Below are positions 6,936 through 15,752 of a stretch of DNA of 64,000 bases, piece by piece (positions within the stretch are counted from its first letter, which is position 1; each line of letters begins with the position of its first letter). The notes beneath the pieces were generated by a model. That model was not told the origin of the DNA. It did not search any database and saw only the letters and a list, made by a program, of their open reading frames with translations. The DNA comes from Phenylobacterium sp. SCN 70-31 (GTDB taxonomy: Bacteria > Pseudomonadota > Alphaproteobacteria > Caulobacterales > Caulobacteraceae): NCBI RefSeq assembly GCF_001724605.1, contig NZ_MEEX01000026.1, positions 19,142-83,141 of the forward strand. Direction: 5' to 3'. A program made the position numbers and the translations under genes.

Positions 6936-8146
6936 ATGGACCGGATCGGCGCGGCGATCGCGGCGGCGCGGCCGCGTGTGGTGGCCGCGCTGGCCGGCCG
7001 TCTCCGCGACCTGGACCAGGCCGAGGACGCCTTCTCCGACGCCACCGCGGCCGCCCTGGCCGCATGGCCCGATCAGCCGCCCCGCGATCCCGCCGCCTGG
7101 TTGTGGCGCGCGGCGCTGCGGCGGGCCATCGACGCCCAGCGACGCGCCGCCGTGCGCGGGCGGGCGCTTCCCGACGCGCCCGCCCCGACCCCCACGCCCG
7201 AGGACATCCTGGTGAGCGCCGAAGAGCCGATCCCGGACGAGCGGCTGAAGCTGATCTTCGTCTGCTGCCATCCGGCGCTGGCGCCGAGGCCCGCGCGGCG
7301 CTGACGCTGAAGGTGATCTGCGGGCTCTCCACTGCGCGCCTGGCCCGCGCCTTCTTCACCGCCGAGCCGGCCATGCTCCAGCGCATCACGCGCGCCAAGC
7401 GCAAGATCGCCGCCGCCGGCGTGGCGTTCGAGGTCCCCGGTCGCGCCGCCTGGCCCGAGCGGCTGGAGGCGGTGCTGGCGACCCTCGAGGTCGCCTACGC
7501 CCAGGCCTATGAGGACGCCGCCCTGGCCGACCGGGACGTCGCGCCCTTCGCCGGCGAGGTGCTGCGGCTGTCGGGCCTGCTGGCCGAACTCATGCCGGAC
7601 GAGCCCGAGGTCCTGGGGCTGGCCGCGCTGGTCCGCTTCGCCGAGGGCCGCCGTCCGGCCCGGCTGGACGTCACGGGCGCCGCCGTTCCACCTGAGGCCC
7701 AGGACGCCACCCTCTGGCGCTCCGATCTCATCGCCGGGGCCACCCGCCTGCTGGACCGGGCCGCCGGGTTCGGCCGCAGCGGCCCCCGCCAGATCCTGGC
7801 GGCCGTCCACGGCGCCCACTGCGCCCGGCGTGAGACCGGACGCACCGACTGGGCCACGATCGCGGCGCTCTATGACGTCCTAGCGCGCATCCGCCCGCAT
7901 CCGGCCGTGGCCGTGAACCGCGCCGTCGCGTGGGGCGAAGCCTACGGCGCCGAGGCGGGCCTCGCCCTTCTGGGCGCCGTGACCGGGCTGGACGCCTGGC
8001 TTCCCTACCAGGCCGCCCGCGCCCATCTCTGCGCCCGGGCCGCCCGCGCGCCCGAGGCCGCCCGCGCCTGGACCGTCGCCCTGGCGCTCGACCCGCCGCC
8101 CGCCGAACGGCTCTATCTCGAACGGCGGCTGCGCGAGCTGGCATGA
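6936..8146 (+). pseudogene. ECF42-type sigma factor with C-terminal TPR-like extension, split by a frameshift
   Basis: The first frame (6936-7304) encodes the sigma-2 region (DLDQAEDAFSDATAAALAAW, PAAWLWRAALRRAID) and runs to IFVCCHPALAP, then is lost. The second frame continues EARAALTLKVICGLSTARLA, the sigma-4 helix-turn-helix with RAKRKI, and the ECF42 C-terminal extension (LPDEPEVLGLAAL, RPHPAVAVNRAVA, LYLERRLREL) to 8146. Family members read CCHPALAPEA across this point, so one G is missing at about 7285-7287 in GCGCCGAGGCC. Everything else is full length (about 400 residues once joined). Either a recent single-base deletion or a sequencing error explains it. Confidence 0.85.
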
Positions 8147-8250
8147 GCGCCGGTTGAGCCGGCCGGCCCAAGGGGTTATCGCCCTCCCGGACGATGCGGC
8201 GGCCAGCATCTCTGCACAAAGCCGCCAAAGGAGCCACCGGAGGAGCCGCC

Positions 8251-9504
8251 ATGCCGCAAGACCGTCTCGATACCCTGCGCGACGCCGCGCGGACGGCCTG
8301 GCTCTACGTCCTACCCCTGATCGAGATGGCGTCGCCGCGCACCCGCGCGTTCGCGGGCGGCGCCCCGCCCAACGCCTTCGCCCACGGCCGCGACCTCGTG
8401 GGTCCCGCCGACCGCGACATCACCACACCGAACAACGACACCCTCTATTCCTCGGCCCACCTCGACCTGTCGCATGGACCCGTCACGCTCACCCTGCCGG
8501 CCAGCGGAGACCGCTATCTGTCGGTGGCGCTGATGGACGCCTACACCAACAACTTCGCCGTCCTGGGAACGCGCAGCACGGGCCGGAACGGAGGCCGTTT
8601 CCGCCTGGTCAGCCCCAGCGAGGCCGCGCACGGACCCGAGGTGGTGCGCGCGCCCACCCCGTCCGTCTGGGCCCTGGGCCGGATCCTGGTGGACGGCCCG
8701 CACGACCTGGACGCCGCCCGCGCGGTCCAGTCGGGCCTGACGATCCAGGGGCCGGCGGCCGAGCCGCCGCCGCCCTGCGCCGAACGCCACGCCGACTGGC
8801 CGGCCTACTTCGACAGCGCCGCGCGCCTCCTGGCCCGCAACCCACCGCCCGTCACCGATCGCGCCCGGCTGGAGGCGATCTCGCCGCTTCGTCTGGACGA
8901 CTTCCGCCCCGACCGCTTCTCGGCCGAGGAAGCGGCGGCCATCGCCGAAGGCGTCGAACAGGCCCGCGGCGACATCTGGCGCAGCGGCATCAAGGGCCAG
9001 GGCTTCGTCGACGGCTGGTCCTACCCGTACACGCGCCTGGGCGACTTCGCGCAGGAGCATCACTACCGCGCCAGCGTCGCGGTCGGCGGCCTGGCCGCCC
9101 TGCCGCCGGAAGAGGCCATGTACATGCGCGCCCGGGGCGACCTGCCGCGCGCCCTGTTCGACGGCCGCCACGACTGGCGTCTGCATTTCCCGGCCGAGGC
9201 GCCGCTGCCGGTGGACAGCTTCTGGTCCCTCAGCCTCTATGAATCGACGCCCGACGGGCAGTTCTTCTTCACCGAAAACCCGCTGGGCCGCTACGCCATC
9301 GGCGACCGCACGGCCGGGCTCGCCCACAACCCCGACGGCTCCCTCGACATCTGGATCGGCTCGCGTCCGCCGGCGGCGGGAGACTCCAACTGGCTGCCCG
9401 CGCCCGAAGGCCCGTTCGCCCTCTTCATGCGCGCCTACCTGCCCCGGCCCGAGTTGCTTCACGGCGCCTATCGCCTGCCCCCCGTCCGCCGCGTGGACGA
9501 CTGA
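8251..9504 (+). CDS. DUF1254/DUF1214 domain protein
   Basis: 417 residues. The N-terminal half has DUF1254 features (TTPNNDTLYSSAHLDLS at about 65, GDRYLSVALMDAYTNNF at about 95) and the C-terminal half DUF1214 features (FWSLSLYESTPDGQFF, NPLGRYAIGDRT, DIWIGSRPP, WLPAPEGPFALFMRAYLP). The start at 8251 is favoured by GGAGG upstream and by family length; an in-frame ATG exists at 8194. No signal peptide is evident, unlike many relatives. The biochemical role of the family is not established. It stands alone, convergent with the VOC gene. Confidence 0.9.
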   Translation: MPQDRLDTLRDAARTAWLYVLPLIEMASPRTRAFAGGAPPNAFAHGRDLVGPADRDITTPNNDTLYSSAHLDLSHGPVTLTLPASGDRYLSVALMDAYTNNFAVLGTRSTGRNGGRFRLVSPSEAAHGPEVVRAPTPSVWALGRILVDGPHDLDAARAVQSGLTIQGPAAEPPPPCAERHADWPAYFDSAARLLARNPPPVTDRARLEAISPLRLDDFRPDRFSAEEAAAIAEGVEQARGDIWRSGIKGQGFVDGWSYPYTRLGDFAQEHHYRASVAVGGLAALPPEEAMYMRARGDLPRALFDGRHDWRLHFPAEAPLPVDSFWSLSLYESTPDGQFFFTENPLGRYAIGDRTAGLAHNPDGSLDIWIGSRPPAAGDSNWLPAPEGPFALFMRAYLPRPELLHGAYRLPPVRRVDD

Positions 9505-9532
9505 CGCCGCACGTCCGGCGCGCACCGGGTCT

Positions 9533-10096
9533 TCAGCCCATCCCGTGCGCCTCGGGGATAGGCGACGGCGCGCCCTCGGGCCGGCGGACGAGGTCCTCGG
9601 CCTTCGCCCCCGCCTCGTAGCGGGCCAGCAGGTCGTCGGGATCGAACCCGACGCCGATCGGGTTCCCGGCGAACACCTCGCTGCGCATGAACGCCTCGGC
9701 CTCCTCCGTCGAACAGGTCTCGACCTGGAACTCCATCCGGTTGCCGTCGGGGTCGCGATAGTAGAGCGACAGCGTGAAGCCGTGATGGATCGGCCAGTAG
9801 GGCAGGATGCCCTTCGCCTTCAGCCGCCGGTAGGTGTCCAGCAGGTCGCCGGCGTCCGCATAGGTGTAGGCCACGTGGTTCACGCCCACCTCGCCCCGCG
9901 CCTCGCCGCCCCCGGGCTTCAGCACGTCGAGGTTCGCGAAGGCGAAACGGTGATGCTCGTCGTCGTACGTCATGAAGGCCAGCGCCGGCTCCTGGTGGAC
10001 CACCCGCGCCTCGAACACGTCCTCGTACCAGGCGATCATCTCGTCGTAGCGCCGGGTCTGATAGACCACGTGCGCGAACTTCACCGGCTTCGCCAT
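9533..10096 (-). CDS. VOC-superfamily (glyoxalase/extradiol dioxygenase-like) protein
   Basis: 187 residues. Two beta-alpha-beta-beta-beta repeats: FAHVVYQTRRYDEMIAWYED near the start (first metal His in FAHVVY) and VNHVAYTYADAGDLLDTY (about 75), with YYRDPDGNRMEFQVE (about 118), where the Glu is the usual metal ligand. The start at 10096 has GGAGGGCG directly upstream; the longer open frame is antisense to the exported protein gene. It resembles catechol/biphenyl-diol dioxygenase-like proteins, but VOC members vary widely in chemistry, so no substrate is assigned. Confidence 0.88.
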   Translation of the reverse strand: MAKPVKFAHVVYQTRRYDEMIAWYEDVFEARVVHQEPALAFMTYDDEHHRFAFANLDVLKPGGGEARGEVGVNHVAYTYADAGDLLDTYRRLKAKGILPYWPIHHGFTLSLYYRDPDGNRMEFQVETCSTEEAEAFMRSEVFAGNPIGVGFDPDDLLARYEAGAKAEDLVRRPEGAPSPIPEAHGMG

Positions 10097-10279
10097 ATCG
10101 CCCTCCCGGCGGCCCGCGCCGCCCTCGGGACAGTGAACCACGTTCTCGGACCGGAGCTCCAGCGATTGTCCCGGCCGGGATGTCGCGCGCGTCCGCCCCC
10201 AAGCGAAAAGGCTGGCGCCCGAAACAGGGACGCGCCAACGTCCCGCCGGGTCGGGGGACTTCTGGCCGGGGAGACGACT

Positions 10280-10693
10280 ATGACCATGATCGACAGACAT
10301 CGCCGCCACGCCGTGCGAGCCATAGCGGGCGTGTCCGCGTCCGTGGCCGTCTTCGGCGTCGGCCTCACGAGCATGACGGAGGCGCAGGCCCAGCCGCAGC
10401 GCAAGCCCGACCTCGCCGATGCGGTGGCGGGAACCTACGCCGGGGACGTGATCTCCGACTCGCGGGGCTCCAGCCGCAGCGACGTGACGCTGACGGTCAC
10501 GCGCACCGGCCCGAACACCGTGCAGGTGACCTCGGACTATCCGCGCCTGCCCGTCATCACGGTGCCGCTGACCACGGCGATGAACACCATCCAGGCCGCC
10601 CGGGGCGACAGCGTCTTCCTCTACGACCGCGACAAGAAGCAGCTCGACGTCAGCTTCCACATGGAGGTCAGCTGGTCGGGTGTCAGGCGATAG
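10280..10693 (+). CDS. Small exported protein of unknown function
   Basis: 137 residues preceded by GGGGAGA at usable spacing. The N-terminus has basic residues (RHRRHAVR) followed by a hydrophobic stretch and a likely AQA signal-peptidase site around residues 35-38, so the mature ~100-residue protein should be periplasmic. The mature part (DAVAGTYAGDVISDSRGSSR, then alternating beta-type sequence with DVTLTVTRTGPNTVQVTSDY) suggests a small beta-barrel or lipocalin-like fold with the phrase FLYDRDKKQLDVSF near the end. I do not recognise the family. Confidence 0.75.
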   Translation: MTMIDRHRRHAVRAIAGVSASVAVFGVGLTSMTEAQAQPQRKPDLADAVAGTYAGDVISDSRGSSRSDVTLTVTRTGPNTVQVTSDYPRLPVITVPLTTAMNTIQAARGDSVFLYDRDKKQLDVSFHMEVSWSGVRR

Positions 10694-10699
10694 GGCTCC

Positions 10700-10735
10700 G
10701 CCCGTTCGCGCGCTCCAGCCCGTTCGCGTGCTTCA
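10700..10735. repeat. Two tandem 18-base repeats anchored on the argF stop codon
   Basis: Two adjacent copies (10700-10717 and 10718-10735) differ at two positions. On the argF strand each unit starts TGA/TGG and continues AGC-x-CGCGAACGGGC. The first unit begins exactly with the argF TGA, so the duplication lies just after the gene. Similar stop-anchored repeats occur at 24441 and 34078. Confidence 0.7.
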
Positions 10736-11677
10736 GATCGCGCCGAAGCACCAGGCCAGGATCGACTTCTGGGCGTGGATGCGGTTCTCGGCCTCGTCCC
10801 AGATCAGACTGGCCGGACCGTCCATGACCTCGTCCGTCACCTCCTCGCCGCGATGGGCGGGCAGGCAATGGAGGAAGACCGCGTCCTTCGCCGCCTCGCC
10901 CATCAGGCGGGCGTCGACCTGATAGGGCTCAAGGGCTTCCAGCCGCTCGTCGTGGTCGGTGTCGCCCATCGACACCCAGGTGTCGGTGATGACGCAGTCG
11001 GCGCCGCGCACCGCCTCGCGCGGGTCCTGGGTGGTCTTCACCTGGCCCTGCTGCTCGGCCGCCCGGGCCAGGTCCATCATATCGGGGTGGAAGACGGCCG
11101 GTGTGGCGATGTTGAGCCGGAAACCCAGCTTCGGCGCGGCGTGGATGAAGCTGGAGCAGACGTTGTTGCCGTCGCCGACCCAGGCGAAGGTCTTGCCCTC
11201 CACCAACCCGCGATGCTCCTCGAAGGTCATCAGGTCGGCCAGGATCTGGCAGGGATGGCTCCTGTCGCTGAGGCCGTTGATCACCGGGATCGTCGACCAC
11301 AGGGCCAGGCGCTCGACATCCTCGTGGACGTTCGAACGGATCATCACCGCATCGACCATCCGCGACAGGACCCGGGCGGTGTCCTCGATCGGCTCGCCGC
11401 GGCCGAGTTGCATGTCGACGGCGTTGGAGATGATGACGTCGCCGCCGAGCTGGCGCATGGCCGCGTCGAACGAGAACCGCGTCCGGGTGGAGTTCTTCTC
11501 GAATATCATGGCCAGCGTCCGGCCTTCGGCGGGACGGTCGGCGTCGGGGCGCCCCTTGGGCCAGCCCCTGCGGGCCGCCTTGCGGGCCTTTGCGTCCTCG
11601 AGGATGGCGCGCAGCTCGTGGCCTTCGAGCTTCCAGATGTCGAGGAAGTGCCGGGGCGCAGGGGCGGGAGCGGTCAT
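10733..11677 (-). CDS. argF: Ornithine carbamoyltransferase
   Basis: 314 residues, full length. Converts ornithine and carbamoyl phosphate to citrulline in arginine synthesis. The carbamoyl-phosphate site STRTRFSF (about 63), the HPCQ motif (about 142), the ornithine-loop region DTWVSMGD (about 235) and HCLPAHRGEEV (about 274) are all present. Its start codon overlaps the argD stop (ATGA at 11674-11677), so argD-argF are translationally coupled, the typical alphaproteobacterial order. Confidence 0.98.
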   Translation of the reverse strand: MTAPAPAPRHFLDIWKLEGHELRAILEDAKARKAARRGWPKGRPDADRPAEGRTLAMIFEKNSTRTRFSFDAAMRQLGGDVIISNAVDMQLGRGEPIEDTARVLSRMVDAVMIRSNVHEDVERLALWSTIPVINGLSDRSHPCQILADLMTFEEHRGLVEGKTFAWVGDGNNVCSSFIHAAPKLGFRLNIATPAVFHPDMMDLARAAEQQGQVKTTQDPREAVRGADCVITDTWVSMGDTDHDERLEALEPYQVDARLMGEAAKDAVFLHCLPAHRGEEVTDEVMDGPASLIWDEAENRIHAQKSILAWCFGAI

Positions 11678-12903
11678 GCCAGGACCGCCGCTTGCGACCG
11701 GGCCCGGGCGACTTCGCAGGCGCGCTCCAGCATCTCCATCGCCTCGCGCGCCTCGTCCAGCGACAGGTTGAGCGGCGGCAGGAGCCGCACGCAGTTGTCG
11801 CCGCCGCCGGCGATGAGCAGGTGCTGGTCGCGGGCGTGCTGCATGAACTCGCGGTTGGGCGTGGCCAGCTTGATACCGATCAGCAGGCCCTTGCCGCGGA
11901 TGTCGAGGACCACGTCCGGGAAGCGGTCCTTCAGGCCCGAGAGCTGCTGGTTGAAATAGCCGGCGACCTCTCGGGCGTGGGCCAGCAGCTCGGGCTTGAT
12001 CAGCTCCTCCACCGAGGCGACGCCCACGGCCATGGCCAGGGGATTGCCGCCGTAGGTCGAGCCGTGGCTGCCGGGCGTCATGCCGCGGGCCGCCTCGGCC
12101 GTGGCGAGGCAGGCGCCGACGGGGAAGCCGCCGCCGAGAGCCTTGGCCACCGCCATGATGTCGGGATCAGCCCCGCCGTCGGCCCACTCGTAGGCGAACA
12201 GCTTGCCGGTCCGGCCCAGGCCGCACTGGATCTCGTCGTAGATCAGCAGCGTCCCGGTCTCGTCGCAGAGCTGCCGGATGGCCTTCAGCTCGGCTTCGGA
12301 CCACGAGCGCGCGCCGCCCTCGCCCTGGACGGGCTCCAGCAGGATCGCGGCGGTGGTCGGCCCGACCAGCGCCTTCAGCCCCTCCAGGTCGCCGAACTTC
12401 GCCTGCACGAAGCCGGGCAGCGCCGGGCCGAAGCCCTCGACGTAGCTGGGATTGCCGGCGGCGAAGATGGTGGCGATCGTCCGGCCGTGGAACGAGCCGT
12501 CGAAGCCGATGATGTCGATGCGCTCGGGATGTCCCTTGACCCAGTGATACTTGCGCGCCGCCTTGATGGCGCACTCGATCGCCTCGGCGCCCGAGTTGGT
12601 GAAGAAGGCCACGTCCGCGAAGGTGTTGTCCGTGAGCAGCTTCGCCAGCTTCTCCTGGTTGGGGATGCGGAAGATGTTCGAGGTGTGCCAGAGCTTTTCG
12701 GCCTGGTCCTTCACCGCCTGCACCAGCCGCGGATGGCTGTGGCCCAGGGCGTTGACCGCTATGCCGGCCATGCAGTCCAGGTAGGCCTCGCCCTCGGCGG
12801 TGAAGAGTCGCGAGCCCTCGCCTCGCTCGAACGCCAGCGGGGCGCGCGCGTAGACGCCCATGATGTGATCGCTGGGAACGGGCGCGGCGGTCGTCTCGGC
12901 CAC
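11674..12903 (-). CDS. argD: Acetylornithine/succinyldiaminopimelate aminotransferase
   Basis: About 409 residues, fold-type I PLP aminotransferase of arginine (and often lysine) synthesis. The GSTYGGNPLAMAVG block (about 265), the IYDEIQCGLGRTGK stretch with the PLP-contacting Asp (about 208) and KALGGGFP with the Schiff-base Lys (about 240) are clear. I chose the GTG at 12903 because AGGAGG lies 9 bases before it; an upstream ATG at 12942 would put that perfect ribosome-binding site inside the gene. It is coupled to argF by a 4-base overlap. Confidence 0.97.
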   Translation of the reverse strand: MAETTAAPVPSDHIMGVYARAPLAFERGEGSRLFTAEGEAYLDCMAGIAVNALGHSHPRLVQAVKDQAEKLWHTSNIFRIPNQEKLAKLLTDNTFADVAFFTNSGAEAIECAIKAARKYHWVKGHPERIDIIGFDGSFHGRTIATIFAAGNPSYVEGFGPALPGFVQAKFGDLEGLKALVGPTTAAILLEPVQGEGGARSWSEAELKAIRQLCDETGTLLIYDEIQCGLGRTGKLFAYEWADGGADPDIMAVAKALGGGFPVGACLATAEAARGMTPGSHGSTYGGNPLAMAVGVASVEELIKPELLAHAREVAGYFNQQLSGLKDRFPDVVLDIRGKGLLIGIKLATPNREFMQHARDQHLLIAGGGDNCVRLLPPLNLSLDEAREAMEMLERACEVARARSQAAVLA

Positions 12904-13037
12904 TTCGAAAGCCCTCCTGAAAAGGAAGCGTCCCCGCGGCATGGGCGGCGGGGACCGGAAGGCTTGGCGTTTTCGTCTCGAAGCCCTGGCGTGTCAATGA
13001 TTTGCGAGCGGCGTCCGGCCCGCGGGCCGGCGGACCG

Positions 13038-13856
13038 TCAGGTCTTGATCTTGTAGCCCACGCGGAACATCCACAGGCACGCCCATCCGAGCGCCAGGGT
13101 GAGGATCGCCGTCATGGCCGCGCCGACGGCCAGGTTGCTCTCGGCGTGGCCCAGGAAGCCGTACCGGAAGCCGTCGATGAGATAGAAGAACGGGTTGTAG
13201 TGGCTGAACGTCCGGAAAGGTTCGGGCAGCCGCTCCACGAGGTAGAAGGTGCCCGACAGGAACGTCATCGGCATGATGACGAAGTTGGTCACGGCGGCCA
13301 TGTGGTCGAACTTCTCGGCCCAGAGACCGGCCATGATCCCGATGAAGCCCATGATGAGCGCCGCCCCCAGGCCGAAGTAGACGATGGCCCAGGGCTGGGC
13401 GACCGGCAGCCGCGCGAACGGCAGGATCGCCGCCAGGCTGACCACGCCCACGAGGATGCCACGCGTCGCGGCCCCGGCGCCAAAGCCGACCACGTGCTCG
13501 CCGGGGGTCAGGGGCGGGGTGAGGAAATCGCCCATCAGGCCGTTGAACTTCGCCTGCAGCAGCGACGATGAGGCGTTGGCGAAGGCGTTGGACAGGATTT
13601 GCATCATGATCAGGCCGGGCGCCACGAAGGTCCCGTAGGCCACGCCGTGCACCTCGCGCGCGCCGCCGACCGCCACTACGAACACGAGCATGTAGAGCAG
13701 CGCCGTGACGACCGGCGCGGCCAGGGTCTGCATGCCCACCTTCAGGAAGCGACGGACCTCGCGCACGTAGAGGGTCCTGAGGCCCGGCCAGTTCACGCCC
13801 GGATAGGCGCGGGGCTGGGGCGGCAGGACGGTCTCGACGTCGGGCATGTCTCGCAT
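13038..13856 (-). CDS. ABC-2 type transporter permease without an adjacent ATPase
   Basis: 272 residues with about six membrane segments, of the YadH/NodJ-like ABC-2 permease family. Family features include the N-terminal cytoplasmic LRTLYVREVRRFLKVG, APVVTALLYMLVFV as first membrane helix, LIMMQILSNAFANASSSLLQAKFNG and the late SGTFYLVERLPEPFRTFSHYNPFFYLIDGFR. Such permeases normally work with a separately encoded ATPase to export polysaccharide, drug or lipid substrates. None is next to it, so the partner must be elsewhere or shared. A perfect GC palindrome near 13017-13032 downstream may help end transcription. Confidence 0.92.
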   Translation of the reverse strand: MRDMPDVETVLPPQPRAYPGVNWPGLRTLYVREVRRFLKVGMQTLAAPVVTALLYMLVFVVAVGGAREVHGVAYGTFVAPGLIMMQILSNAFANASSSLLQAKFNGLMGDFLTPPLTPGEHVVGFGAGAATRGILVGVVSLAAILPFARLPVAQPWAIVYFGLGAALIMGFIGIMAGLWAEKFDHMAAVTNFVIMPMTFLSGTFYLVERLPEPFRTFSHYNPFFYLIDGFRYGFLGHAESNLAVGAAMTAILTLALGWACLWMFRVGYKIKT

Positions 13857-13934
13857 GGCCGAGATGTGCGCCCACGGACGCGGGAGCGCAAGGCGGCGCG
13901 CCGTCCGTAGCGCGACGCACCCGCGCCCAATTCC

Positions 13935-13961
13935 GACTCAACATCTAGTTCCTGTGGATGA
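13935..13961. promoter_or_regulatory. GANTC site and DnaA-box-like sequence upstream of gcrA
   Basis: GACTC at 13935-13939 is a CcrM recognition site. TGTGGATGA at 13953-13961 is, on the other strand, TCATCCACA, one base from the DnaA box TTATCCACA. In Caulobacter crescentus gcrA transcription is activated by DnaA, so this arrangement is consistent with conserved cell-cycle control. The surrounding 13940-14035 is AT-richer than average. No sigma70 core promoter was confidently placed. Confidence 0.45.
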
Positions 13962-14101
13962 TCGCGATGGCGCCTATTGTGGCCATTAGCGAGTTGTTTA
14001 CTACTGATAGTGGTTGGTGGGCGGCGAGATTGCTGATCGCCACAAGATATTGACGCCGGCGCCGCCTCAGGCGCGCCGGGCCCTCTGGTGGGAGGCCGAT
14101 C

Positions 14102-14608
14102 ATGGGCTGGACCGACGAACGCGTCGAACTTCTGAAGAAACTCTGGCAGGACGGCCTTTCGGCCAGTCAGATCGCCAAGCAACTGGGCGGGGTCACCCGC
14201 AACGCCGTCATCGGCAAGGTCCACAGGTTGGGGCTGTCGGGCCGCGCGGCGCCGTCGAAGCCGCAACGGACGACCTTCAAGGCCCCGCGCCCGGCTCGCC
14301 CGGCGCAGGCGGCCCCGGCCGCTCCGCGCCGCATCGCCGAACCGGTGGCGGCGCAACAGGCCGCGCCGGCCCCTGTGCGATATGTCGACGAAACCCCGGG
14401 CACGGCGACCGTGCTGACCCTGGGCGCCCATATGTGCAAGTGGCCGATCGGCGATCCGTCGCTGGACAGCTTCACCTTCTGCGGCCGCCGGTCGGAGGAG
14501 ACCGGACCCTACTGCCACGAGCACGCGCAGGTGGCCTACCAGCCCGCCCAGACCAAGAAGAAGTCCAGCGCCGCCGAACTTGCCCGCAGCCTGCGCCGCT
14601 ACATCTGA
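14102..14608 (+). CDS. gcrA: Cell-cycle regulator GcrA
   Basis: 168 residues, as expected for GcrA, a sigma70-associated activator that binds promoters with methylated GANTC sites and drives S-phase genes. The N-terminal MGWTDERVELLKKLWQDGLS and the helix-turn-helix TRNAVIGKVHRLGLSGR are nearly invariant family features. A Pro/Ala-rich linker (about 55-95) separates these from the C-terminal sigma-interacting zinc-like domain with CKWPIGDPSLDSFTFCG and GPYCHEHAQVAYQP. GGGAGG lies 6 bases before the ATG. This gene is the best taxonomic marker in the window. Confidence 0.98.
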   Translation: MGWTDERVELLKKLWQDGLSASQIAKQLGGVTRNAVIGKVHRLGLSGRAAPSKPQRTTFKAPRPARPAQAAPAAPRRIAEPVAAQQAAPAPVRYVDETPGTATVLTLGAHMCKWPIGDPSLDSFTFCGRRSEETGPYCHEHAQVAYQPAQTKKKSSAAELARSLRRYI

Positions 14609-14648
14609 GATCCGCTGGGAAGCGGCCCGACATCCGTTGGGGATGGGA

Positions 14649-14712
14649 GGCGCGCCGGGAGCCGAAGGTCGCGAAAGCATCCTTGAGGTTCCGGGCGCGC
14701 TTCTTTCGTTTC
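14649..14712 (+). terminator. Possible rho-independent terminator after gcrA
   Basis: GCGCGCC near 14650 can pair with GGGCGCGC ending at 14700, and TTCTTTCGTTT follows directly. The stem is imperfect and the loop long, so this is tentative. Confidence 0.35.
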
Positions 14713-14819
14713 GAGACCTTGATCCTCAGGCGGGCCGCAGGGTCTGCGCACCACCTGCATAGCGGCTGGACGCGAGCCGGCTACGCGTGGGTCTGGACTT
14801 GCGCCCGTCGAGGTAGGTC

Positions 14820-15740
14820 ATGATCGCCTTCGCCTGCATCCTCGCAGCGACCGGGCCGCTCGCCGCCTGGTGGCTCTGGCGTCGGGGGGCCGCGATCACG
14901 CGGGCCGTCGTGGGACTGCTGGCCCTGGCCTACCTGCTGGGCGTGTGGGCCGTGCTGATCGAGCCGCAGACCCTGAGCGTCCGGGAGGTGGCGGTGGAGA
15001 GTCCCGCCTGGCGCGGCGCGCCTGTGCGGATCGGTGTGTTGTCGGACGTGCATGTCGGGCCCGACCACATGCCGCCTGACCGCGTCCGCCGGATCGTCAC
15101 GCGCCTGAACCGCGAGCGACCGGACGTGATCGTATTTCTCGGCGACTATGTGGGCGGCCACGCGCCCGCGGCGCAGCGCAGCGAGCCGGATCGCGCCGAG
15201 GTGATGAAAGGCGTCGCCGCCCTGGGCGAGGCGCGGGCGCCGCTCGGCCGATACGCAGTGCTGGGCAACCACGACTGGTGGTTCGGCGGCCTCCTCGTGG
15301 AGGCAGCCCTGACCCGGGCCGGCGCGCCCGTGCTGGAGAACCGCGCCGTGCGGATCGATCGCCCGGGCGGGAGCTTCTGGATCGCCGGCCTCGCGGACAT
15401 GGAGTCCGCCCGAGCCTCGCCCTCGGCGGCTGCGGCGCTGCGCGAGATTCCCGACGGTGAACCGGCGATCGTCCTGACGCACTGGCCCGACACCTTTCCC
15501 GGCATCCCCGACCGGATCGCGCTGACCCTGGCCGGACACAGCCATTGCGGCCAGGTGAACCTGCCGTTCGTGGGACGGCCAGTCCTGCCGTCGCCAGGCT
15601 CGGCGCGGTGGCCCTGCGGCGTCTACCGTGAGGGCGAGCGGCAGCTCTACGTCACCGGCGGCGTCGGGACATCGATCCTGCCGGTCCGTTTCCGCGCCCC
15701 GCCAGAGATCGTGATTGTGACCCTGAGCGCAGCCCCCTAG
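14820..15740 (+). CDS. Membrane-anchored metallophosphoesterase (YaeI-like)
   Basis: 306 residues with two N-terminal hydrophobic segments (about 3-18 and 28-47) and a calcineurin-like catalytic domain. The metal and active-site motifs are in order: LSDVHVG (about 73), FLGDYVG (about 106), LGNHDWW (about 147), LTHWPD (about 220) and AGHSHCGQ (about 240). Relatives include YaeI/YkuE, some of which act on lipid A or UDP-diacylglucosamine-type substrates; the true substrate here is unknown. GAGGTAGG precedes the ATG. The xseA gene follows after 12 bases, so they may be co-transcribed. Confidence 0.9.
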   Translation: MIAFACILAATGPLAAWWLWRRGAAITRAVVGLLALAYLLGVWAVLIEPQTLSVREVAVESPAWRGAPVRIGVLSDVHVGPDHMPPDRVRRIVTRLNRERPDVIVFLGDYVGGHAPAAQRSEPDRAEVMKGVAALGEARAPLGRYAVLGNHDWWFGGLLVEAALTRAGAPVLENRAVRIDRPGGSFWIAGLADMESARASPSAAAALREIPDGEPAIVLTHWPDTFPGIPDRIALTLAGHSHCGQVNLPFVGRPVLPSPGSARWPCGVYREGERQLYVTGGVGTSILPVRFRAPPEIVIVTLSAAP

Positions 15741-15752
15741 CCTGCGCCCGGC

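Noticed and set aside
12903..12942. Longer argD start at ATG 12942
   Set aside because: A perfect AGGAGG lies within that extension, positioned for GTG 12903, and the extra residues are not typical of ArgD.
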